Virus record (IMG/VR): IMGVR_UViG_3300033144_000519
Span: 1-26,784 of that record
Length of the DNA: 26,784 nucleotides
Source: a virus
Direction: 5' to 3' (one strand)
In this document: in pieces, positions 15,268 to 24,200 of the stretch
Numbering within the stretch: the first letter of the stretch is position 1
Layout of the letters: each line of letters begins with the position of its first letter
The notes under the pieces: model-generated
Told to the model about the DNA's origin: nothing
The model's input: only the letters and a program-made list of their open reading frames with translations
Databases searched by the model: none
Program-made: the position numbers and the translations under genes

Positions 15268-16292
15268 TGTCTTTGCTCCTGTAGGTCGGCTTCACGTTTA
15301 TTTCTGGCGTATTCTTTCAAAACTTCTGGATCACTTGGGTCCAGATTGAAACGCCTCATATTTGCGAAGTCGTCCTCCGTAAGCTCAACCTTACTGCCAC
15401 TGGTGCGCTGGCGACGAACTCCTGCTGTTTCAACTCCGGCGACAGGCGACGTTGGTCGCTTGCCCGGTGTATCATCAGCATCGTCGGCAGCTACATCATC
15501 AAATAAGTTCGGTTCCTTCTCCTTGATGCGCTTATCGAGTTCCTCGAAATAGTCATCAGAATCAGGGCGAAACCCATCTGCATAAACTTCCTTGTCAATG
15601 CGATTGGCAAGGCGCGTTTGGCGTTCAAAGCCTCTCGCGCCGTACCAGTCGCCGTGACCATCCATCCAATCATCAGCCTTCGACTGCTTCTCAGATGTGC
15701 TGTCATCAACTTTACCACTATATGGTTGTACATTGCCATCCGGTGATAAATTTTCCAGAGCGACCTCAGCTCGAACTCTTGCAGCTTTTTGATCAGTAAG
15801 CTCTGTCGTTAGTCTGACCTGATCTTTCGTTTGCCCATCTTCGATTGCTTTTTCGAGCTGGGACTGCGTTTTTTCAAGCTGAGTGTCGGCTCGTTCGATG
15901 ATATTCTCAGCAGTTGTCTTCTCGCTTTCATAGCTTTCCTTGGCTAACTGTCTGGCTTGACCTTCCCAGTAATTGCCACGCTCACGCTCCTTTTTAGTAG
16001 CGCGGGTTGCCCGTTGAATGCGAGCTTTCACCTTCTTTGAATAATCATCATCCTCACCAGCACTACTTGCGTCATCGTCATCGAGGGGCTTCCCCACAGC
16101 ATCATCAGCGGCGTGAAGCCCATCAATTTGGATGTCGTCGTCTTTTCCGGCATCAGCCGCTGCCGCTTGTTCAGCGGGAGTGCGCGTGATGCCAGCGTCT
16201 TTCGTGTCAGCGTCCAAGTCTATTGTAACTGGTTCGTCTTCGGTTGTACCGTGAAGGTTCTCAAAGACGATCTGATCTTCTGGTCTACTCAT
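15264..16292 (-). CDS. Putative capsid scaffolding protein
   Basis: This 342-aa protein has the composition of a phage scaffold: very acidic, without Cys, and mostly helix plus linker. Residues about 1-85 are Asp/Glu-rich and disordered-looking. Residues about 85-185 form a long charged coiled-coil candidate (KKVKARIQRATRATKKERERG through LEKTQSQLEKAIEDG). The C-terminal third contains a short folded patch (DGHGDWYGARGFERQTRLANRID). It ends with the helix LTEDDFANMRRFNLDPSDPEVLKEYA and a basic tail, as in scaffolds that bind the capsid through a C-terminal helix. It sits between portal and capsid genes, where scaffolds are usually encoded. AGGGG lies 6 nt before the ATG. No protease motif is visible. 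Confidence 0.7.
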   Translation of the reverse strand: MSRPEDQIVFENLHGTTEDEPVTIDLDADTKDAGITRTPAEQAAAADAGKDDDIQIDGLHAADDAVGKPLDDDDASSAGEDDDYSKKVKARIQRATRATKKERERGNYWEGQARQLAKESYESEKTTAENIIERADTQLEKTQSQLEKAIEDGQTKDQVRLTTELTDQKAARVRAEVALENLSPDGNVQPYSGKVDDSTSEKQSKADDWMDGHGDWYGARGFERQTRLANRIDKEVYADGFRPDSDDYFEELDKRIKEKEPNLFDDVAADDADDTPGKRPTSPVAGVETAGVRRQRTSGSKVELTEDDFANMRRFNLDPSDPEVLKEYARNKREADLQEQRQ

Positions 16293-16304
16293 TTTCTACC
16301 CCTG

Positions 16305-16700
16305 TTAAATGTACACTCGGAACGCATGAGGATCGCTAACAATGCCCATGATCCCATCGTCATTCATGATGAGATACTTTGCTCCGGTTTTGGTTTTGAT
16401 GGTCTGCCCACCATAGGTGCCATACATGATCCAGTCACCAACCTTCGGCTTAGGATCAATCTTCGACATGTCAATGCCTGATCGAGTGACTACCTTGTAA
16501 CACTCGCTGCCCATGGCAACGATCTGCCCAACGTAGGACAAGAGGTCTTCAGACTCTCTCACCTCTTCTGGAAGCTCGATGCCGCCCTCTGAGTAATTGG
16601 CTACCTCATACGGACGGATCAGGACGCGCCAACCGATTGGCTGAACTGGAAGCTCAGCTTCGATGTCGGTTTCAGGCGCTTTGAAGTCAACCTGCGTCAT
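16305..16700 (-). CDS. GroES/Cpn10-like co-chaperonin
   Basis: The 131-aa protein matches the Cpn10 layout. A strand GWRVLIRPYEV (about 23-33) leads to a mobile-loop-like segment NYSEGGIELPEEV (about 35-47) that keeps the GGI-x-L motif used by GroES to bind GroEL. Then come VGQIVAMGSECYK (57-69), KVGDWIMYGTYGGQTIKT (86-103) and AKYLIMNDDGIMGIVSD (107-123), parallel to the GroES run ending 'yLilresDIlaiv'. It has about 18 extra N-terminal residues. The start overlaps the preceding stop as ATGA. Phage co-chaperonins such as T4 gp31 replace host GroES to fold the capsid protein. The place between portal and scaffold genes supports that role here, which remains inferred. Confidence 0.8.
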   Translation of the reverse strand: MTQVDFKAPETDIEAELPVQPIGWRVLIRPYEVANYSEGGIELPEEVRESEDLLSYVGQIVAMGSECYKVVTRSGIDMSKIDPKPKVGDWIMYGTYGGQTIKTKTGAKYLIMNDDGIMGIVSDPHAFRVYI

Positions 16701-16972
16701 TTGCTTGCACCAGCTTTCCTGCGCGGCTTTCTGACCGGCGTCGTCGGCATCATCTCTGGTAGGTTGCCCTCATCCATAGCTGCTTCCATCTGCCCCAGCA
16801 TTTCACGTGCAATCTTGACGCACTCTTCCATGCCTTCCATGCGACCGACTGCACGGTGATACTTCTCCATGTCGGGTATCGATCCTCTCGCCATAGATAG
16901 CGCTTGATTGGTTTTTGTTTTCTGCACGACCTCGTTCAGGTCATTCAGAAAGCTCCTAAGTGTCGTTGCCAT
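16697..16972 (-). CDS. Small helical protein of the head module, function unknown
   Basis: A 91-aa protein, mostly predicted helix by eye: LRSFLNDLNEVVQKTKTNQAL, then MEKYHRAVGRMEGMEECVKIAREMLGQMEAAM. It ends in a basic tail (VRKPRRKAGASK) like those on nucleic-acid-binding or portal-associated phage proteins. AGGAG at 16981-16985 is 8 nt before the ATG. It overlaps the 62-aa gene by 17 nt upstream and the GroES-like gene by 4 nt downstream. Small helical genes at this place are common in podoviruses with P22-like portals. I recognise no specific family. Confidence 0.6.
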   Translation of the reverse strand: MATTLRSFLNDLNEVVQKTKTNQALSMARGSIPDMEKYHRAVGRMEGMEECVKIAREMLGQMEAAMDEGNLPEMMPTTPVRKPRRKAGASK

Positions 16973-17144
16973 TTATTTTTCTCCTTGCTGCCCCTGCCAG
17001 ACTATCCAGCAGTGCTTGGTACGTTGTGCCAGTTTCAACAGCGGAACGGGCAAATGATCGTGGGGATACACCGCGAACCCCTCGCTTGCGCAAGAACTCG
17101 CGTGCCGCACGCACGTCTTTTGGGCTTACATTTACTGCACTCAC
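16956..17144 (-). CDS. 62-aa GTG-start protein, function unknown
   Basis: The frame is open further upstream into the portal gene, but the sensible start is GTG 17144, one base after the portal stop (TAAGGTG). Upstream residues are a low-complexity Arg/Gln-rich shadow of the portal tail. The product reads VSPKDVRAAREFLRKRGVRG, then VSPRSFARSAVETGTTYQALLDSLAG and ends ARRKINGNDT. It is basic and helical, with a pattern like a small helix-turn-helix or DNA-contacting unit, though this is only suggestive. Ribosome binding is weak, so it probably relies on readthrough coupling from portal translation. Confidence in expression is moderate. Confidence 0.55.
   Translation of the reverse strand: MSAVNVSPKDVRAAREFLRKRGVRGVSPRSFARSAVETGTTYQALLDSLAGAARRKINGNDT
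16981..16985 (-). promoter_or_regulatory. Ribosome binding site for the 91-aa gene
   Basis: AGGAG on the minus strand lies 8 nt before the ATG at 16972, inside the 62-aa gene. It supports independent initiation of the 91-aa gene despite the 17-nt overlap. Confidence 0.55.
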
Positions 17145-17145
17145 C

Positions 17146-19578
17146 TTACTTGCTCGGTGCCTTTGGTTTCGGTTTTGCCGCCGCAGCCTTTGCGTCTCGT
17201 TTGATCTTGGCTTCGTTGGCCTTATCGTCTCTTTCTTCTTTGGCTGCTGCTGCACGATCTTCACGTGCCTGCTTCTGGTTGGCAAGGAAGTCTTCACGGT
17301 CTTCCTTGCTCAGTGCAGCCAAGTCATTACGGTTAATGTCTGCGAGAGCCGCTTCATCCTTCCTGCTTTGGTCTCTTTCATGCTCGTCGTCTTTTCGTGC
17401 CTCCTCTCTCTCGAATTGCTCTTCCTCTGGGTCCATCCCTTCACCGGGTTCCATGATCTGTATCTGTGGAATATCAGCTGCCCTCTGTGAAATTTGCAGC
17501 TCCATCTCTGGATCAAGTGGCTGTTCCGCGCTGTATGAACCCGGAGCTGGTAGCTGTCCACCCATTTGCCGCTGCATCTCAACGAAATACTTCATCGCAT
17601 AATGCTCAGCCATGTGTGCCTGCATGATCTGCCCCATCTGCTCCAGCGCTTCTGGTTGCAAACCATTGACAAAATTCATATGCACCGTGATGTGTGCATC
17701 GTGATCTTGGTCCATGAACGCCTTTGCGCCCTGACCCTGCAGCATCTTCATGTTCTCCTGCACTGGGTCTTCCCTGACGCTCTCTTCCTTCTGCAGCACG
17801 CCTTCAGGATCAGGAATGCGTATCGCCCGGAGAAAGCGCTGATGGCACTCCATCTGGTTATACAAAGCGGGATGCGCATCACTGAGTTCTATCAGCGCCT
17901 GTCCCTGTGCAATGCGCTGTGTTGAGCTGAAAATGTTTGGATCACTGATGGGAATGACATCAACACGACCGTCATAGTCATTACGCATGACAACCGCTTC
18001 TGCGTCTTCCACCTTGTACGGATACTGGTCCGGCAAGAATTCATAGTTGAGTTCAGCACGGAGCTTGAACTCTTCAGCCGCCGCCATATGCAAGCGACGA
18101 TGGATGGCTGAGAAAGGCTTGCTGCCCTGCTCTATGAGAGCGATGGTAGTACCCACCGGACCAGTGTTCTTTGCCTCGCCAGTCATCACTTCCGTGGTTG
18201 ACGAGAATGATTTACCTGCATCTCTAAGTATCTCAAACAGCTTGGCGAGCGCTTGAGACGGCTCTTTGAAGTTCGGCGTATAGAATGCACGGTTCAGCTC
18301 TTCAGCTGTCATGTTGACTTCTTTGTAAACGCCCGGAGCTATGTGCTCATCTCCGGGTGCCATCTTCGCATCGTTGGAGACGTAGCCGCCCTGCATGTTG
18401 GCGAACGCAGCCGCATCCAGCAGTGCGCGAATGGTTGCTGATGTTGCCTCAGATACGCTGCCAATCATGTGCAGCAGACCAAAGCCGTAGAAACCAATGC
18501 CCGGAAGATACTTGTAATGCGTGAACCAGATTCGCTTCTGCATCAGCGCGTCATCTTCTTTCCAGTTCCTGCGAATCGACAGCACTTCACGTGTCTCACG
18601 TTCTACCGTGGCGATATAGGGCAGCGGCGCTTTACGCTTATAGCGATCTTGGTCTGCTTCCAGCTCAAGGTCACAATGACATTCGTATACGGTGTACACG
18701 TTGTCGTCTGAATGCACATCAGCACTACGAGAATCTGCCTGATCCTGATGATACCGCTCTCTGTCGTCCAAGGTATCAGTGGCAAACGGAGTGACCAAAG
18801 GTAAATCAACTTCTTCCCAGAAGCCCGACTCAAACAGCTTCTTCATCTCTGATTCATTCTTGAACATGCGATGTGTATAGCGCGGTGCTGACGCAAGGTC
18901 GGTCGCGATGTACGGCACAATGAAATCAGGTGACTTGATGAAGCGGCTCACCACCATCTCGCTGGTGGGATCAAAGTAAGTCTTCTTGAAGGCTGACCCA
19001 CCAAGCGGTAGATAGAACAGCATCTGGTCCACCTGCCAGAAGTAGCTGCGATCCTGATCGAGAATCTGGTAGTTCATGTGATTCTTCACGCGATCAGCCT
19101 GCTCTTGCTTCTCTATGGTGGATTCACCAACAATCTTGGTCTTGACTGGTCCTTCAGAGGGGAACACCTCTTCAATGGCACGAGACTGGAACTGCACCAC
19201 AGCTTCCCCGATTAACGGGTAAGTGACCGCACTCGCACCATCAAAGGGTAATTCTTCCATGGGTATGTTGTTCAGACCCATCAGCTCCATGGCTTGCTCC
19301 ATGCGCTGTTCCCAGTCCTTGCGTGACTCAAGGTCAACGTCTACCCATTCAATGATTTTGTTTGCCAGCTCAGAAAGTTCCCGGCGATCAAGGTCGTGCA
19401 TGATATTCGCTGAGTGTTCGTCGCTGTCATCTTGAGACATGCGTGCTGCGCCCGGATTAAAATCTACCGTGGCACGGTTGCCGCGACGGACTATGCGAGT
19501 GCCACCGTAATCACCGGACAGCATCTCTTCATCCATCGGCATCTCTTGTGCGCGTGGTGCATCTACCAAAGCTGCCAT
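17146..19578 (-). CDS. Portal protein (P22-like)
   Basis: The 810-aa protein has the size of large podovirus portals. After a variable N-terminus, helices with IIEWVDVDLESRKDWEQRMEQAMELMG (about 75-101) lead to EELPFDGASAVTYPLIGEAVVQFQSRAIEEVFP (about 108-140). The core FWQVDQMLFYLPLGGSAFKKTYFD follows, then FTHYKYLPGIGFYGFGLLHMIGSVSEATSATIRALLDAA, and the stem/tunnel-loop region with STTEVMTGEAKNTGPVGTTIALIEQG. These match portal proteins of P22 and related marine phages. From about residue 700 the tail is a highly charged helical region (EEEQFEREEARKDDEHERD, then Ala/Lys-rich), comparable to the P22 portal barrel. It would form the dodecameric ring for DNA passage. The start overlaps the terminase stop (TAATG), the usual terminase-portal arrangement. 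Confidence 0.85.
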   Translation of the reverse strand: MAALVDAPRAQEMPMDEEMLSGDYGGTRIVRRGNRATVDFNPGAARMSQDDSDEHSANIMHDLDRRELSELANKIIEWVDVDLESRKDWEQRMEQAMELMGLNNIPMEELPFDGASAVTYPLIGEAVVQFQSRAIEEVFPSEGPVKTKIVGESTIEKQEQADRVKNHMNYQILDQDRSYFWQVDQMLFYLPLGGSAFKKTYFDPTSEMVVSRFIKSPDFIVPYIATDLASAPRYTHRMFKNESEMKKLFESGFWEEVDLPLVTPFATDTLDDRERYHQDQADSRSADVHSDDNVYTVYECHCDLELEADQDRYKRKAPLPYIATVERETREVLSIRRNWKEDDALMQKRIWFTHYKYLPGIGFYGFGLLHMIGSVSEATSATIRALLDAAAFANMQGGYVSNDAKMAPGDEHIAPGVYKEVNMTAEELNRAFYTPNFKEPSQALAKLFEILRDAGKSFSSTTEVMTGEAKNTGPVGTTIALIEQGSKPFSAIHRRLHMAAAEEFKLRAELNYEFLPDQYPYKVEDAEAVVMRNDYDGRVDVIPISDPNIFSSTQRIAQGQALIELSDAHPALYNQMECHQRFLRAIRIPDPEGVLQKEESVREDPVQENMKMLQGQGAKAFMDQDHDAHITVHMNFVNGLQPEALEQMGQIMQAHMAEHYAMKYFVEMQRQMGGQLPAPGSYSAEQPLDPEMELQISQRAADIPQIQIMEPGEGMDPEEEQFEREEARKDDEHERDQSRKDEAALADINRNDLAALSKEDREDFLANQKQAREDRAAAAKEERDDKANEAKIKRDAKAAAAKPKPKAPSK

Positions 19579-21242
19579 TACTTCATCCCTCTAATTCCGC
19601 CGTACATGCGAACAGGCTTGTTCACATAGTTCATCAAGTTGTCGTTATCGTCGTCGTCATCCAAGAAGTCAGCGCTCCACTTCTTGCGCAACCAAAGCAT
19701 TGCCATCGTGCATGAGTCAACCAAGTCATCATGGTCATCAGCCGGGAAATTACCGCACTGCTGTATCACCTCTGCCGACCAGTTACGCTTCACGTAGAAG
19801 ATGCAACCGCGCTCCAGTACCAGTGACGCAGCATGTGCCCGGACAAACTTGGAGTCCGTTACCTTGATACGTGCAATCGGCAAATTACCACGGCGCAGCT
19901 CTTGTGCCAGTGAGTGACCGCTTGCCTTCTTCTCAATCAATACCCGGTCAGGCTTCCACAGCTGTGCCGCCTCAATGGCGTTCTCACGCAGCTCTGGGAA
20001 CTCCATACGCTTGTTCATGCGCTCTAACAGAATCAGGCAAAGTCGCTTCTGACCTTTGTACTTGGCTGTCCATGGCAGCTTTGGATCGAGGTACTCTTCG
20101 TGCTCGAACACACCCCACGTGGTCCGGGCGCTGAAATCATGCTCTTCCTCTTCTTCAAAGGCTGTGTCGTAGCTCTGGATGACCATCTGAATCTGTGGCA
20201 ACTCAACATCAGTCCACTCGCGCCAGTGGTGCTCCTTCATGATGTTGCCGCCCTTCGCTGAAGGGTTCTGTTGAATCTGTGACTCGAAGCCACGCTCAGT
20301 CAGTTCGTAGGACAGCTTAGCCATCTCTGCCTGACCAAAGCGCTCCGGCGTAAGCAGATCATTCTCTTTCTTGCGTGGATCACGAAACAGAAGCTCACCC
20401 TTCACCAGCGGCTCAATGTCATCACCGAAGGTATAGACAGCCGGGTTTTCATTCGCTGGAATAGTTCTGACTGAGTTCTTCTTTGCTCTTGTTATGCAGC
20501 GCGTCTTCGGCACGTAGTATCCGGGCAGGTTCAAATGCACCCAGTTACCTGACGACAGCACATGTCCGGGCAGGTCTTGGTGGTGTCCACGTTGCGCGAT
20601 GATGACACGACCGAGCTTCTTCGGATCATTGCCACGTGTGGACATGACATCACGCCACCAGTCAATCACGCCTGCACGTATCGTGTCGCTGTTGATCTCC
20701 TTCATGTTGTGCGCGTCATCAACTACGATGCGGTCGCCACCTTCACCGGTTGCGGTTCCACCTACTGACGTTGCCAGCCTGTAACCGTTTGCGGTGTTGT
20801 CGAACCGTCCCTTCTGGTTCAGGTCGCTCGACAGTTGAAAGCAATCCCCGAAGTGGTCCTGATACCACGGTGACTGGATCAGCCGACGACACTTCACCGA
20901 ATCTCGGATTGTAAGGGAGCTTGCGTAGGTAGCGAATAACCACTGTGTTGAAGGTTGCCATGTCCACTCCCATGCAGGCCACATGACGGCGACCACGGTT
21001 GACTTGCTGTGTCGTGGTGGGATGTTGATCACCAGATCATCGATATCACCAAGCGACACATAGGTGAGGTGTTCACAGATCGCATCGATGTGCCAGCCAC
21101 CCTTGAACTCCTTCCCCGGCTCGACCACGTGCCATGCTTCAGAAAGAAACTGCTTCAGGTCGCGCTTCATACCGATAGCTTGTATCTGCGTCCAGCTGAT
21201 AGCAGGATCAAAACTGACGGCTTCTGCAGCGTTTATGTTCAT
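19578..21242 (-). CDS. terL: Terminase large subunit (packaging ATPase-nuclease)
   Basis: This 554-aa protein has both terminase domains. In the ATPase part, Walker A is PPRHSKST (75-82), Walker B is RIVVDDAHN (171-179) and a coupling-type motif is IIAQRGHHQDLPGHVL (214-229). In the nuclease part, acidic residues are SYDTAF (D359), VLIEKKASG (E437) and DDHDDLVDS (502-510), as in RNase H-fold terminase nucleases. The Walker B ends DD rather than the more usual DE. A GFESQIQQNP motif (318-327) is also typical of this family. The tail carries a DDDDDND run. Its ATG overlaps the stop of the repeat protein (ATGA). No small terminase subunit is recognisable in the window, so it may lie to the right. 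Confidence 0.92.
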   Translation of the reverse strand: MNINAAEAVSFDPAISWTQIQAIGMKRDLKQFLSEAWHVVEPGKEFKGGWHIDAICEHLTYVSLGDIDDLVINIPPRHSKSTVVAVMWPAWEWTWQPSTQWLFATYASSLTIRDSVKCRRLIQSPWYQDHFGDCFQLSSDLNQKGRFDNTANGYRLATSVGGTATGEGGDRIVVDDAHNMKEINSDTIRAGVIDWWRDVMSTRGNDPKKLGRVIIAQRGHHQDLPGHVLSSGNWVHLNLPGYYVPKTRCITRAKKNSVRTIPANENPAVYTFGDDIEPLVKGELLFRDPRKKENDLLTPERFGQAEMAKLSYELTERGFESQIQQNPSAKGGNIMKEHHWREWTDVELPQIQMVIQSYDTAFEEEEEHDFSARTTWGVFEHEEYLDPKLPWTAKYKGQKRLCLILLERMNKRMEFPELRENAIEAAQLWKPDRVLIEKKASGHSLAQELRRGNLPIARIKVTDSKFVRAHAASLVLERGCIFYVKRNWSAEVIQQCGNFPADDHDDLVDSCTMAMLWLRKKWSADFLDDDDDNDNLMNYVNKPVRMYGGIRGMK

Positions 21243-24200
21243 GTGCGTAGACTGAAGAACTTCGCGACCGTCAGCAGACGACGCACGACGAACTCTCCGA
21301 AGGAACCAGTGACATCATGGTCAGCGATGAGTGCATCCCAGACGGCATCAGCTTGGAACTCAGCCGTGGTCTGGGTAATGATGGTATCCAGTTTTGCAGA
21401 GTCAGCCGGATCAAACATAGCGATGATCCCACCAGAAGTCGTAATGCCATCTGTCATTGCATAGGCGAACTCTTGATAGCCAGTCAGCAGCGCTGGCTGA
21501 TCTGTTAGGTTGTCCGTGTCCCAAAGGAAGACTCCTGTCGCGGTTATCTCATCGCAGACGTTGTAATCGAGAGGTTCAACATCGCCGGTAACAGGATCAT
21601 ACAGCGTGATAGTCACGGTGCTTAGTGTGGGGAAAACCTCGGCTGCGTTGAAGATACCACCAAACGGGCTTGTTGCGACACCACTGGCTGTCGGCAGCGG
21701 TATCGACGGAGCGCCGCTCGCTACGTTTCCAACCTCTGCAACACCCGCAGCAATCGGCAAAAATACAGACGGTGAGCCGCTTGCTGTGTTCTCAATCTCA
21801 GCAGCACCGCTGGCTGTTGGTAAGAAAACAGAGACTGCGCCACTGGCTTGCTTCAGGGTGTTTGCGACACCGCTGGTTGTTATCAAAACTGTCGATGGTG
21901 CGCCAGTAGCCGCTCTTTCCATGACAACGGCACCACTGGACGTAGGCAGCAGTATGGACGGTGAGCCGAATGCCGTGTTGTTTACGAACGCTGTACCACT
22001 GGACGTGGGCAGGAACACTGTCGGTGCTCCTGTCGCCTTGTTCTCAACCTCAGCGGCACCGGTTGCAGTAGGCAAGAAGACCGAAGGAGCACCCGTAGCA
22101 GAGAAGGCTCCACCTGCATTACCGATGGCAGTTATGAGTATCGTTGCCGGAGCGCCAGTGGCTGTCTTTATAATCTCTGCGGCACCGGCTGATGTTGGTA
22201 GATGCGCCGATGGAGCGCCACTAGCAGCATTGATACCGCTGGTCGTAGCGGCACCACTGGATGTCGGTAGGAAGACTGAGGGCGAACCAGTAGCAGTATT
22301 GGTTACTTCTGCCACACCACTGGATGTTGGCAGGATGATCGAAGGCGCACCCGTTGCGGTGTTGCTGGTCTCGGCTACACCAGCCGCTGTCGGCAATATG
22401 ATCGACGGACTACCAGCAGCCGTGTTGGTGACTTCAGCAACACCCGCTGCTGTCGGCAGTATGGTCGAAGGCGCACCAGTCGCAGTAAAGACAATGCTTG
22501 CCGCACCGCTGGCAGTCGGCAAGAAGATTGATGGGCTACCAGTAGCTGCTCTGCTTACAGTGGCAGCGCCTGCCGATGTCGGCAAGAAGATCGATGGCGA
22601 ACCAGCTGCCGTGTTCTCAATTAAAGCTGCACCACTCGAAGTGGGCAGGAAGACCGATGGACTACCAGTAGCGGTGCTGATGACATCTGCAGCACCACTC
22701 GATGTGGGTAGGAAGACTGTCGGTGAACCACTGGCTGGTCTCTCTACTGTTGCCGCGCCGCTCGACGTTGGCAGGAATACTGAAGGCGCACCGTTTGCAT
22801 TGGATACCCCTTCGACCTCTCCAGTACCAGCAGCCGTCACCAATATGAGTGACGGCGCACCAGTGGCAGATCGTTCCATGACTGCCGCGCCACTGGATGT
22901 TGGTAAGGTGATCTCCGGCGCACCTGTAGCAATGTTCTCTACCGTGGCATCACCAGCTGACGTTGGTAGGATAATTGAAGGCGCACCGGATGCCGTATTG
23001 ATGACTTCAGCCGTACCAGCTGATGTGGGTAGCGTTATCTCCGGGGCACCAGTGGCGCTGTTGAGAACTTCAGCAACACCAGCCGATGCAGGCAAGAAGA
23101 CCGCAGGCGCACCATCGGCAGTCTTGATAACTTCCGCCGTGCCTGCCGAGGTAGGCAGGAAGACCGAAGGAGCACCAGTCGCTCCAAAGCTGATCTCTGC
23201 AACGCCAGCAGATGTCGGCAGGAATACCGATGGTGCTCCGGTGGCTGTCTTGATTGTTTCAGCCGTGCCAGCAGACGTGGGCAAAAAGACTGATGGTGAG
23301 CCACTGGCTTTATTAAGAACTTCTGCAACGCCAGCAGAGGTTGGTATCGCAATATCAGGAGCACCGGTAGCGCTTCGTTCGCTGTTCGCTACACCAGCCG
23401 ATGTAGGTAAGAGGATGCTCGGAGAACCAAATGCCGTGTTGCCTACGAAGCCACTGCCTGATGCTGTGATCAGGATGGTCGATGGAGCGCCGCTCGCGCT
23501 GCGTACCAACCCTGCCGTACCAGCCGCCGTTGGCAAGAATACTGAAGGTGCGCCGGTAGCCGCAAAGCCCAGCTTGGCAGCACCACTCGATGTCGGCAGG
23601 AAAACAGAAGGAGCACCATCAGCCGTGAAGCTGATCTCTGCAGCACCACTTGACGTTGGCAAGATAACTGAGGGAGCACCAGCCGCTGTGTTAATAACCT
23701 CTGCCACGCCAGCAGATGTCGGGAGAAATACTGAGGGAGCACCATCAGCCGTGTTCTCAATGACTGCCGCGCCAGCTGCTGTTGGTAAGAAGACCGAGAC
23801 TGCGCCTGTCGCAGTATTGATGACCTCGGCGGCACCAGCAGCTACTGGTAAAAATACCAGTGGTGCGCCGGTAGCTGTGTTCTCTACTTCAGCAACGCCA
23901 GCCGCAACTGGTAAAAATACTGACGGAGCACCGTTGGCAGACTCCCCGCCAAAGATGCCGACTACAACTGCAATCCACCCAACGTCGCCGCTGTTTCTGT
24001 TTTCGACTCCTAAGAATATGTTGCCTGTCGGTGGTCCAGCAGGATCATCGAATGTGATTGAGGTGCCATCTGCTGTCGCAGCAGTGACCGTCATCTCGGT
24101 CGCACCAATAAGGGTCTTGGTGGTGTTCAGATAAACTCTGGGCCAGATGAATGCAGCACCGTCAGCCGTGGGTAGGAATACATCTGGCGCACCCGTAGCA

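Noticed and set aside
17145-17297. Upstream start giving a 113-aa protein overlapping the portal tail
   Set aside because: The extra 51 residues are a Lys/Arg/Gln-rich shadow of the portal C-terminus. GTG 17144 right after the portal stop is more plausible.
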